A DNA stretch of 37,192 nucleotides, taken from positions 1-37,192 of the forward strand of contig CAYRDB010000004.1 in NCBI GenBank assembly GCA_964423085.1, written 5' to 3'. The notes under the pieces were generated by a model. The model was not told the origin of the DNA and searched no databases. It was given only the letters and a program-made list of their open reading frames with translations. A program made the translations under genes and the position numbers. This document shows, in pieces, positions 8,456-14,855 of this stretch; within the stretch, counting starts at the first letter, position 1, and every line of letters starts with the position of its first letter. The DNA comes from JAUWZS01 sp964423085 (lineage in GTDB: Archaea > Aenigmatarchaeota > Aenigmatarchaeia > CG10238-14 > SCSR01).

Positions 8456-9787
8456 ATGAAAATAACAAACAAAGGAGCGGCATGGAACATGATACTAGGG
8501 CTTGTTCTAGCCGCTCTGATAACAGTTTCAATATTTGTAGGTCTTGGATACATAGACACAATAAAGGCGTACATATTCCAACAAATTCAGCAGACAACTT
8601 TCACAGAGGCTGTAAAGTGCTCTTACTACAGCTGCGTGTACGATTGTGATACAGCTGTGAATATGGTGAATAACAACATATTCGACTGCGACGGCTATTG
8701 CAACTCTGTTCCAGACGAGTTCAAGGAATCTGGAAAGATATGCGGATATAATTCACTAGCATATCCTGTGGAAATCGAAATAATCGAAGACCCTAATATA
8801 TATTCAAGATCTGTAGGAATGCTGGATTTTAATTGTATAGTACCAATCGAGACCTCTGAAATACTGGATTATATTACGACCCTACCACATACACCTACAT
8901 CCGATATAGACGATAGATATACTCCGGCTATGCTAGTTGAAGAGAAGTTGATAGAATTTGATGAAGATGAAATGGAAGAATGCAGCCCGTTCAATTCGAT
9001 GGCGTCACCAGCTTTCCAGTACAAATCTCCGAAATATTTTGAAATTGAAAAAGACTATTTTTACATCCAGAGTGGTGAAGGTTCAGTAGCAAAAGATATA
9101 GACATATTACCTTTGCCATTTATGGGAGATATAGGAGCCGTTCTCAGCTATGTCGTTGTCACTGAAGACCATTGGTATACAGAATTGGACCCAGAAGAGG
9201 AAAAGATAGTGGAATTAAATACATTCCAATGGACCCGAATAAAAATTAGTGATTACTCAGACGTGTTGATAAAACCAAGGTTCCGAATGCCTGAAGTACT
9301 AGACCAAACATTAGATATAATATGCCCAGGATCCGATAAACCAGATGAGTTTATAATTCCTCACACAGAACTTGTAGACTGTGAAAAAGGTTGGAAAGTA
9401 TGCAATGACCAACTTTCAATAAAATGCAGTGATGTTGGTAACCCAAAAAATAATGTGTTTATTTTTGGGAACCTATTCAAAAAAGTCACACACAAAATAA
9501 CTTTTGATATTGCCGAAGGGTCTGGAATTCTTAGAATTTACAATGTGGGTTCATGGACTAGGCCAAGATATGTAACTAAAGCAACCTCCCCTCTAGTCGT
9601 CGAATTTGAGCAAGGAGATACGATGAAAGTACTTGCTTTACCGTTAGAAGGATACAAATTCAACCAATGGTGTAATGGGGATGCCTGCTGCACTATTGGA
9701 GATGATGAATGCGACAACCCACTAGAAAGGAAGATATCAGATGACGGCTACCTGAGCGCAAAGTTCGAGCCGATATCAGGAGACTAA
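8456..9787 (+). CDS. Cys-rich pilin-like adhesin with C-terminal InlB-type repeat domain
   Basis: I chose the ATG at 8456 (443 aa); a TTG at 8450 overlapping the previous stop is an alternative. Lys-Gly-Ala-Ala near residues 6-9 matches the class III prepilin cleavage pattern, followed by a hydrophobic helix to about residue 33. The next domain repeats the cysteine pattern of the preceding protein (C55, C60, C64, C78, C82, C96). The final 95 residues (a Gly-rich beta segment, then LEGYKFNQWCNG with paired cysteines, ending AKFEP) resemble the divergent InlB B-repeat fold found in surface adhesins. Sixteen cysteines in total all lie outside the membrane helix. It is probably the largest, surface-exposed minor pilin. 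The last 59 codons fall in a 191-bp tandem duplication. Confidence 0.82.
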   Translation: MKITNKGAAWNMILGLVLAALITVSIFVGLGYIDTIKAYIFQQIQQTTFTEAVKCSYYSCVYDCDTAVNMVNNNIFDCDGYCNSVPDEFKESGKICGYNSLAYPVEIEIIEDPNIYSRSVGMLDFNCIVPIETSEILDYITTLPHTPTSDIDDRYTPAMLVEEKLIEFDEDEMEECSPFNSMASPAFQYKSPKYFEIEKDYFYIQSGEGSVAKDIDILPLPFMGDIGAVLSYVVVTEDHWYTELDPEEEKIVELNTFQWTRIKISDYSDVLIKPRFRMPEVLDQTLDIICPGSDKPDEFIIPHTELVDCEKGWKVCNDQLSIKCSDVGNPKNNVFIFGNLFKKVTHKITFDIAEGSGILRIYNVGSWTRPRYVTKATSPLVVEFEQGDTMKVLALPLEGYKFNQWCNGDACCTIGDDECDNPLERKISDDGYLSAKFEPISGD

Positions 9788-10000
9788 CTTATAATAATAA
9801 GCAAGGAGATACGATGAAAGTACTTGCTTTACCGTTAGAAGGATACAAATTCAACCAATGGTGTAATGGGGATGCCTGCTGCACTATTGGAGATGATGAA
9901 TGCGACAACCCACTAGAAAGGAAGATATCAGATGACGGCTACCTGAGCGCAAAGTTCGAGCCGATATCAGGAGACTAACTTATAATAATAAGCAAGGAGA
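9609..10000 (+). repeat. Perfect 191-bp tandem duplication with a 10-bp third partial copy
   Basis: Bases 9609-9799 and 9800-9990 are identical by eye. A third partial copy, AGCAAGGAGA, occupies 9991-10000. The unit contains the last 59 codons of the pilin-like adhesin, its stop and the short leader of the next gene. The decamer at all three boundaries is both an internal sequence of the adhesin gene and the Shine-Dalgarno of the protease gene, so a 10-bp homology probably primed the duplication. Zero divergence implies a very recent event or an assembly artefact. Confidence 0.95.
9814..9978 (+). pseudogene. Duplicated 3' fragment of the adhesin gene (54-codon ORF)
   Basis: This is the second copy of the 3' end of the gene at 8456-9787, created by the 191-bp tandem duplication. 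It keeps an open frame from ATG 9814 to TAA at 9976-9978 and a well-spaced Shine-Dalgarno (AAGGAGA, five bases between GGAG and ATG). A 54-aa peptide, half of the InlB-like domain with five cysteines and no signal sequence or hydrophobic helix, could therefore be made. It is most likely a non-functional remnant. The same internal ribosome site and in-frame ATG (9623) exist in the intact gene. Confidence 0.75.
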
Positions 10001-10003
10001 ATT

Positions 10004-11224
10004 ATGGTTATGTTCGACCTTTATTTCTGGTCAGTTGTCGTTTTCTTTGCGTGTCTGGGAGTACTGATATACAGGGATAGGAAGAACATAGAGGTCCACA
10101 GCAAAGTAATCCTGATGAGGAGGACCAGGAGAGGTATAGACTTTATAGACAGACTGGCCAAAGCCGGCCCAAAGTTCTGGAAAGTTGCGTCCACTATAGG
10201 CGTAATAGCGGCATTCGCCGTGATGGGGTACGGCATATATATAATACTTCTTTCAACAGGCATGGTCCTAGACCAGGTAATAACCGTGCCCGCAATGCAG
10301 TTCATACTCCCGATACCCCAGTCCACTCCCATCAACGGAACAGGATTCATAGGGGTGCCTTTCTGGTTCTGGATACTTCTCGTGCCTTTCGTCATGTTCC
10401 CGCACGAGTTCGCCCACGGGGTGATAACCAGAATCAGCAATATCAAGGTCAAGGCTGTCGGTCTTCTGCAGATGCTGATATTCTCAGGCGCGTTCGTGGA
10501 GCCTGACGAAAAGAAAGTTAAAAAATCAAGCCTCATCACCAAGCTCAGGATTTTCAGCGCCGGATCAATAGCAAACCTTTCAATAGCATTTGTAATAATC
10601 GCACTCGCCCAGTTCGCGCTCTGGCCAGCAATCATGCCTAGCGGAATAATGATAACAAGCGTCGCCCCAGGGAGCGGAGCGGATTTGGCCGGGCTTCAAG
10701 AAGGGATGGTGATACAGTCTCTAGGAGGGATGCAGACAAACGTGGACTATGCGCTGTTCTCGGACAGCTACGCATACATGCTTTTCAACGGATACAATTC
10801 AACTGATATCAGCACCTTCTCTTCCGGTATTTACATGATATACACTCTTTCCTCATTCGAGCCAGGACAGACCATTGAGGTGCATGCTGACGGGAACATA
10901 TACGATGTCACCCTTTCAGATAGGCCGGACAATTCATCTCTGCCATACATGGGGGTAACTTCATCTATGGTTTCTAACAACGGGTTCCTTGTGGAGTTCT
11001 TCTTCCCGCTCGTTTGGTGGCTCACCACTCTGAGCATTTTCATAGCGATATTCAACCTGCTTCCGATATACCCGCTGGATGGCGGTCTGATGCTGGAGGC
11101 CCTGTGCATGAAAGCAAGCAAAAAGCACTATAAAACCATAGTAAAGGCCGTGGCATTCATAGCAATAGGAGTTCTAGTGTTCAACTTTATAGGACCTGGC
11201 ATAATAGGCATGATTGCAGGATGA
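10004..11224 (+). CDS. Site-2 protease family membrane metalloprotease (M50) with PDZ-like domain
   Basis: An intramembrane zinc protease. The zinc-binding HEFAH motif is at residues 134-138 within a membrane segment, and the third ligand motif NLLPIYPLDGG provides Asp359. Between them lies a PDZ-like domain (about 215-310, containing VAPGSGADLAGLQEGM). Hydrophobic segments at about 5-23, 62-90, 118-138, 185-210, 335-352 and 380-400 give the multi-pass topology of the family. Its Shine-Dalgarno AAGGAGA (9994-10000) is the third boundary of the tandem duplication; the ATG at 10004 is close to it, and an ATG at 10010 has more spacing. It may cut membrane regulators or surface-protein anchors. 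Linkage to the pilus genes is positional only. It is convergent with the eS1 gene, six bases away. Confidence 0.92.
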   Translation: MVMFDLYFWSVVVFFACLGVLIYRDRKNIEVHSKVILMRRTRRGIDFIDRLAKAGPKFWKVASTIGVIAAFAVMGYGIYIILLSTGMVLDQVITVPAMQFILPIPQSTPINGTGFIGVPFWFWILLVPFVMFPHEFAHGVITRISNIKVKAVGLLQMLIFSGAFVEPDEKKVKKSSLITKLRIFSAGSIANLSIAFVIIALAQFALWPAIMPSGIMITSVAPGSGADLAGLQEGMVIQSLGGMQTNVDYALFSDSYAYMLFNGYNSTDISTFSSGIYMIYTLSSFEPGQTIEVHADGNIYDVTLSDRPDNSSLPYMGVTSSMVSNNGFLVEFFFPLVWWLTTLSIFIAIFNLLPIYPLDGGLMLEALCMKASKKHYKTIVKAVAFIAIGVLVFNFIGPGIIGMIAG

Positions 11225-11230
11225 TAGAAA

Positions 11231-11782
11231 CTAGAGCATCTCAGTCTTCCTTATCTCAAAGCTCCTTATCGGGTATATCTTCCTAGCTTCCTTCAGAACT
11301 GCAGATTTTATCTTGTCTGATATTATACCCTCTATAAGCCCTTCAAGGGTCTCTTTCTCCACTTCCCTTTTTATCGTGTCCCTTATCGAGTTTCTTATGT
11401 TTCCCTTTATGCTGCTCTTGACTCTGCTCCTTATCACTCCGAGGCCCTTCACCCTCACCTTAACGCCATCCTTTGTGGTAAGGTCCTGGACTGTGTCCAC
11501 CCTTCTGGAATATTTCAGAACCATCCTTGTGATATAGTCGCTGAGGCACTGCGAGCCGTCGAACTCCGTATAGGCGTTGTTTTCGTCAACCGACACTACC
11601 TTGAAGCTGAACTTTATGTAGTATTTTTTGAAGTCGTTTATAAGTGACATCAGGCTCACATTAACTTTCCTGTTGATTAGAGTGTCTGGATCGTTGGTTG
11701 AAGTGTGGCCTATCTCAACCTTCCCGAACATTTCCGGAGCCAGTATATTGTACCACTTTTTTACCTTGCTTTTCTTCGCCAA
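11231..11782 (-). CDS. rps3ae: Small ribosomal subunit protein eS1 (S3Ae)
   Basis: An archaeal/eukaryotic-specific 30S protein. The family hallmark is the N-terminal KKWYNILAPEMFGKVEIGHT segment, followed by the NDP-D-tLINR-like region, a KYSRRVDTV segment in the middle and a basic helical C-terminus. The frame is open from a GTG at 11791, but a TTG at 11782 lies five bases after a strong AGGTGA, which overlaps that GTG. I therefore prefer TTG 11782 (183 aa); the difference is three residues. Total length is slightly below the usual 190-220. Upstream, on the same strand, is the RecJ/GAN gene; the uS15-RecJ-eS1 association is widely seen in archaea. A TTAAATTC box at 11822-11829 suggests an additional promoter. 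Confidence 0.92.
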   Translation of the reverse strand: MAKKSKVKKWYNILAPEMFGKVEIGHTSTNDPDTLINRKVNVSLMSLINDFKKYYIKFSFKVVSVDENNAYTEFDGSQCLSDYITRMVLKYSRRVDTVQDLTTKDGVKVRVKGLGVIRSRVKSSIKGNIRNSIRDTIKREVEKETLEGLIEGIISDKIKSAVLKEARKIYPIRSFEIRKTEML

Positions 11783-11821
11783 TCTCTTCACCTTACATTT
11801 CTTACCATTTTACATGTTTTT

Positions 11822-11830
11822 GAATTTAAC
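11822..11830 (-). promoter_or_regulatory. TATA-like box of the eS1 gene
   Basis: GTTAAATTC on the minus strand predicts initiation near 11799, leaving a leader of about 17 bases that includes the AGGTGA ribosome site. A GC-rich hairpin (11830-11843) sits directly upstream of the box. The 109 bases between the RecJ/GAN stop and the eS1 frame hold nothing else that I can identify. Confidence 0.35.
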
Positions 11831-11900
11831 CCCGAACCCGGGGCGGTTTTTCATTGTAAATAATGGGAATGTTAATCTTATATTTGTCTGCTATCGCTAT

Positions 11901-13280
11901 TTAACCCTTTGAAATAGCCTCACCAAAACTGTCTTCAAGCGCCTTGATGAACTCTGCCTTTTTGTCGCACTCGATGAGAGCGCCGGCAGCGAACCTGTGC
12001 CCTCCGGCTTCGCCACCCACAGCACGCGCGGCGTCCACAACAATGTCCCTAAGGTTTATGTCCAAATCGCGCGATATCCTAGCAGAGACCTTGTAATTTC
12101 CTTGCCCGTCTTCGGATAGGCCTACAACAACCCTTCCCGGATTCACCATCCCCGAGCTCAGCGCTATGGATGAAACCGTTCCTATGACAGTGTCAGGTAT
12201 CCTCTTGCCACCCTCTATAAGAGCCACTTTACCGTTGTCCGTGAAATTGCCATCCCTTATCCAATTAAGACCCTTGCTTATCATGAGCTTGTAGTTCTTC
12301 ATAATATCCCACGACTCCTGTATTGCAGTGAGGTCGTTCAGGCAAAGCTTTATGGCAGTCCCATAATTTCCAGTCCTGCCGCACGCGTTAAGCAGCGTGG
12401 CGAACTCCCTCACATCCTGAAGCTCCTTCGGCCTTCCAACCAAGGTATATATCTCGCCGAAAACATCCTCTGCGTCGCTCTGACCGTTCTTCAGCCTCTC
12501 CATTATTATCGCAGTAGCCAGCTTCCTGTTCTCGTCCTCTGTAAGATCCTTTAGCTTTCTCCACCTTTCACCGTCCTTTATGTCTATTCCGAGCTCGGAA
12601 AGGAACTGAACTGAATTTGATTCCGAACCGGTCACCCCGGGTATAACAGTCTCGGACGAATACTGCAAAGAGCGGAATATAGGACGACTGTTCCTTCCGT
12701 ACAAGCGCAGTCCCTTCGCAATTGAGACTTTACCCAATGTCTCGGCTTCCTCAAGGACCTTCCTGCCAAGCCCTTTCAGCTCCCATTTTTCATCCATTAA
12801 ATCTCCTATTGCGCCAACCACGGCCAGGTCTATTAAATCGTTGTTTCTGGGATCCAGCGCCTTTGCGAATAGGTAGCACACCATGGACGCTGATATTTCC
12901 TCTTCTCCTAAGACTAGAGGATTTATATGAAACAAGTTCATGTTCTCATGTCTGACAGGATCGTGATGATCCAATATCAGAACCTGAGTTTTTTCAAGTA
13001 TGTGTTTGAGCTCGTTTATCTGACCGCTCCCCAAATCGGAAAGGACGAGCAGCTCAGACTCCGAAACATCCAGATTTCCTATCTCATAGTCTGTGAGCTG
13101 CTTGACTATGCGGAACTCGAAGCTTGCGCCCGCGCGTGTGAGCGCTCTAACCAGTATCGAGGCCGAGCACAGTCCGTCGGCGTCGTGGTGAGACACGACT
13201 TTCACATGCTTCTCCTTTATCAGCGCTTTCACTATGGACGCTATCTTCTCTATTTCGTCGAAAAACAAGTCTTCTTCCAA
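11901..13280 (-). CDS. DHH-family single-strand nuclease, archaeal RecJ / GAN type
   Basis: A DHH/DHHA1 phosphoesterase related to bacterial RecJ and to the GINS-associated nuclease GAN of Thermococcales, expected to degrade single-stranded DNA at replication forks or during repair. Catalytic motifs are present: SHHDADG at residues 30-36, Asp82 in VLSDLGSG and LDHHDP with DHH at 104-106. The C-terminal DHHA1 signature GGEAGGHRFAAGA is at about 424-436. At 459 aa it is typical of archaeal RecJ-like proteins. The start is TTG at 13280, five bases after GGT, with a TTTTAAAA box at 13312-13319 about 35 bases upstream. It lies between uS15 and eS1, the common archaeal arrangement. Whether it partners GINS or acts as a 3'-5' RNA/DNA exonuclease cannot be decided from sequence alone. 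Confidence 0.92.
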   Translation of the reverse strand: MEEDLFFDEIEKIASIVKALIKEKHVKVVSHHDADGLCSASILVRALTRAGASFEFRIVKQLTDYEIGNLDVSESELLVLSDLGSGQINELKHILEKTQVLILDHHDPVRHENMNLFHINPLVLGEEEISASMVCYLFAKALDPRNNDLIDLAVVGAIGDLMDEKWELKGLGRKVLEEAETLGKVSIAKGLRLYGRNSRPIFRSLQYSSETVIPGVTGSESNSVQFLSELGIDIKDGERWRKLKDLTEDENRKLATAIIMERLKNGQSDAEDVFGEIYTLVGRPKELQDVREFATLLNACGRTGNYGTAIKLCLNDLTAIQESWDIMKNYKLMISKGLNWIRDGNFTDNGKVALIEGGKRIPDTVIGTVSSIALSSGMVNPGRVVVGLSEDGQGNYKVSARISRDLDINLRDIVVDAARAVGGEAGGHRFAAGALIECDKKAEFIKALEDSFGEAISKG

Positions 13281-13344
13281 GTTTACCAGATGAACTATTG
13301 TCCTGTTAGAATTTTAAAAGCGAGGTAGCAGAGTTCCGATGCGG

Positions 13345-13803
13345 CTACTTTTGCACTATGAGCTTCGCTTCCTCATAAGAGTACTTCCATCCGGTCGGCA
13401 TCTCGCCCTTCCTGACGTAGTACTTGCCCAGCCTTCTGATTTTAGACTCCAAGTTCTCCAGACCTTTTTTGGAGTGCTTGTCCTGCTTGTTGGCATCCAT
13501 ATGCTCTCTTAGGAGAACTGCCTTCTTCAACAAACTCAACATGTCTTCGGGGAGCTTTGGATATACCTTGTTTTCCTTCATTATCTGGCCGACTTTCTTC
13601 TTGGTCGCGACCTTCACGTCAGGAACACCGTATTTGTCCCTTAGTATAAGGCCTATCTGTGCGGAAGTCTTCCTCTCATTCGCCAGCTTGACTACCAGCT
13701 CCTCTATTTCCTTCTTCTTTACAGGGGTCCATTTTTTAGCAGCCTTCACAGCGGGCTTTTTGCTCCCGTGGCTCCCTTTTTTTCCTGAATATATCCTTGC
13801 CAT
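13345..13803 (-). CDS. rps15: Small ribosomal subunit protein uS15
   Basis: 152 aa, the expected archaeal length. The N-terminus (MARIYSGKKGSHGSKKP) is the archaeal/eukaryotic-type extension of S13e/S15P proteins. The C-terminal half holds the uS15 RNA-binding helices (LLKKAVLLREHMDANKQDKHSKKG, broken by the family's SKKGL turn, then RRLGKYYVRKGEMP). The start codon lies three bases after the TGA stop of the upstream small membrane protein gene, with that stop embedded in an AGTGATT ribosome-binding element (AAGTGATTAAATG), implying translational coupling. It is co-transcribed with Bud32 and the 80-aa protein. Confidence 0.96.
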   Translation of the reverse strand: MARIYSGKKGSHGSKKPAVKAAKKWTPVKKKEIEELVVKLANERKTSAQIGLILRDKYGVPDVKVATKKKVGQIMKENKVYPKLPEDMLSLLKKAVLLREHMDANKQDKHSKKGLENLESKIRRLGKYYVRKGEMPTGWKYSYEEAKLIVQK

Positions 13804-13807
13804 TTAA

Positions 13808-14050
13808 TCACTTGCCAAAAATGTCTCTTGCCAACCATGCGAACACAAGCAATGCCGCTGAAGCGAAAGCGACTATCGCGCCGGCCATGCATGTTATCGC
13901 CGATATTCCCGCAGGGTTAAATGCGCTCATCGCCACTCCTAAGCCGAACAAAAGCGCGCCCCCAACCACTCCGAGCATGGAGTAGTTCTCCGCGGCTTCG
14001 TACCTGCTTTTACCTTTCAGGTTCTTTAGCTTTTGGAACACGCTTGGCAT
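13808..14050 (-). CDS. Small two-helix membrane protein, 80 aa
   Basis: An unrecognised small protein with a basic amphipathic N-terminus (about 1-22) and two hydrophobic helices (about 25-42 and 48-74) containing many Gly and Ala. Its 5' end overlaps the 3' end of the Bud32 gene by 41 bases in another frame, with an AAGGTAG element about nine bases before the ATG. An internal ATG at 13978 would avoid the overlap but would cut into the first helix's flank. It sits between bud32 and uS15 in one operon. No function can be assigned; it could anchor something at the membrane. Confidence 0.65.
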   Translation of the reverse strand: MPSVFQKLKNLKGKSRYEAAENYSMLGVVGGALLFGLGVAMSAFNPAGISAITCMAGAIVAFASAALLVFAWLARDIFGK

Positions 14051-14663
14051 ATCTTGTTCTACCTTCTATTTCATCTATCTTGTTTATTACTTTTTCCGCA
14101 TCCTTATATTCTTTCCTATAGCCGATTAGAATATTAAGCCAGCAAAGTTTTAATATGTTGTAGTGGGCAGCCTTTATGGCGTCTCGCAGAACCCTTATGT
14201 CAACGCCCTTGTCCTCCAATCTTTTAGAATAGAACCCCAGCCCGAAGTCTATAAAGTAAATCCTACCGTCATCGGATTTTATGATGTTTGATGTGGTCAT
14301 ATCCCCGTGTATGATGTTGGCTGCATGGAGCTTTCCCAACGACTCGCCTATACTTCGGCAGACATCCTCTATCTCACAATTTTTAGAATTAGAAAACAGT
14401 TCCTTCACGCTCTTACCCTTGATAAACTCCATGGTTATCCGATATTCAGATATTTCCAGAACTTGCGGAGTGTTAACACCGACAGATCTGGCGTCTGCCA
14501 AAAGCTTAGACTCGTGGGTCGTGCGCTCCTTCCTGAGCTTCTCGTCTATCTGGGGTATCCTGTACCCTTTCTTTACCCTTTCCTTCACAAGCACGGTCTG
14601 GCCGTCCAGCTCGTCCAAGTACAGTATTGCTTCAGCCCCACGATTTATTATCTGCTTTTCCAT
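14010..14663 (-). CDS. bud32: KEOPS complex kinase/ATPase Bud32
   Basis: A small atypical kinase of the KEOPS complex, which makes N6-threonylcarbamoyladenosine at position 37 of ANN-decoding tRNAs together with Kae1. At 217 aa it is a stand-alone Bud32, not the Kae1-Bud32 fusion of many euryarchaea. Visible motifs are the N-terminal GAEAILY loop (residues 9-15), Lys27 in LVKERVKKGYR (Bud32 signature), HGDMTTSN with catalytic Asp121 and Asn126, and DFGLGF at 139-144. The C-terminal basic GRTRYAKR tail corresponds to the conserved RGR-type end. The promoter is a TATA-like AATTTTTAAATT centred 26.5 bases upstream, which predicts a leaderless mRNA and is shared with the divergent zinc-ribbon gene. 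Other KEOPS subunits are not in the window. Confidence 0.95.
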   Translation of the reverse strand: MEKQIINRGAEAILYLDELDGQTVLVKERVKKGYRIPQIDEKLRKERTTHESKLLADARSVGVNTPQVLEISEYRITMEFIKGKSVKELFSNSKNCEIEDVCRSIGESLGKLHAANIIHGDMTTSNIIKSDDGRIYFIDFGLGFYSKRLEDKGVDIRVLRDAIKAAHYNILKLCWLNILIGYRKEYKDAEKVINKIDEIEGRTRYAKRVPKAKEPER

Positions 14664-14683
14664 GAGAATGATTTGAACAGGGG

Positions 14684-14695
14684 AATTTTTAAATT
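14684..14695. promoter_or_regulatory. Shared bidirectional TATA element between bud32 and the zinc-ribbon gene
   Basis: The near-palindromic AATTTTTAAATT is centred 26.5 bases from the bud32 ATG (14663) and 28.5 bases from the zinc-ribbon ATG (14718). Both distances match the archaeal TATA-to-start spacing for leaderless transcripts, so one element could serve both directions. Confidence 0.5.
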
Positions 14696-14717
14696 GTCAC
14701 AAGTTTAAGATTGATGA

Positions 14718-14855
14718 ATGGTTTGGGGATACGCTTACATAAAATGCGACCGGTGCGGAAACAGGCTGAAGATACTGCTCGGCCAGAAAACTAGGACGTG
14801 CCCATACTGCGGCAAGAGCGTGAGAACCGAAGGAAAACCCAAGGAAAGCGCCTAA
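14718..14855 (+). CDS. 45-aa zinc-ribbon protein
   Basis: A short frame starting ATG 14718 and ending TAA 14853-14855. Cys10-x2-Cys13 and Cys28-x2-Cys31 form a four-cysteine zinc ribbon (IKCDRCGN and TCPYCGK), with a basic C-terminal tail. The layout resembles the small archaeal DUF1922-type zinc ribbons. An upstream TATA-like element 28 bases away predicts a leaderless transcript. The stop codon overlaps that of the convergent permease gene (CTAA shared at 14852-14855). It is likely a nucleic-acid-binding or ribosome-associated factor by analogy with other mini zinc ribbons; no specific role is claimed. Confidence 0.75.
   Translation: MVWGYAYIKCDRCGNRLKILLGQKTRTCPYCGKSVRTEGKPKESA

Noticed and set aside
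7319..9787. Idea that the Cys-rich pilins are the substrates of the nearby AglB
   Set aside because: Reading both large proteins end to end, I found no N-x-S/T sequon, so conventional N-glycosylation is not supported. The glycosylation and pilus loci are probably independent.
10021..10635. 204-codon minus-strand ORF antisense to the site-2 protease gene
   Set aside because: Shadow of the HEFAH-containing gene; no ribosome site or family pattern.
11828..11845. GGTTC sequence resembling a tRNA T-arm
   Set aside because: No acceptor stem, anticodon arm or D-arm could be matched around it in the 109-base gap.
13324..13347. Possible terminator hairpin (GTAGC...GCTAC) after uS15
   Set aside because: Only five base pairs with a 14-base loop, and it begins inside the stop codon; too weak. 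The following TTTTAAAA is better read as the RecJ promoter.
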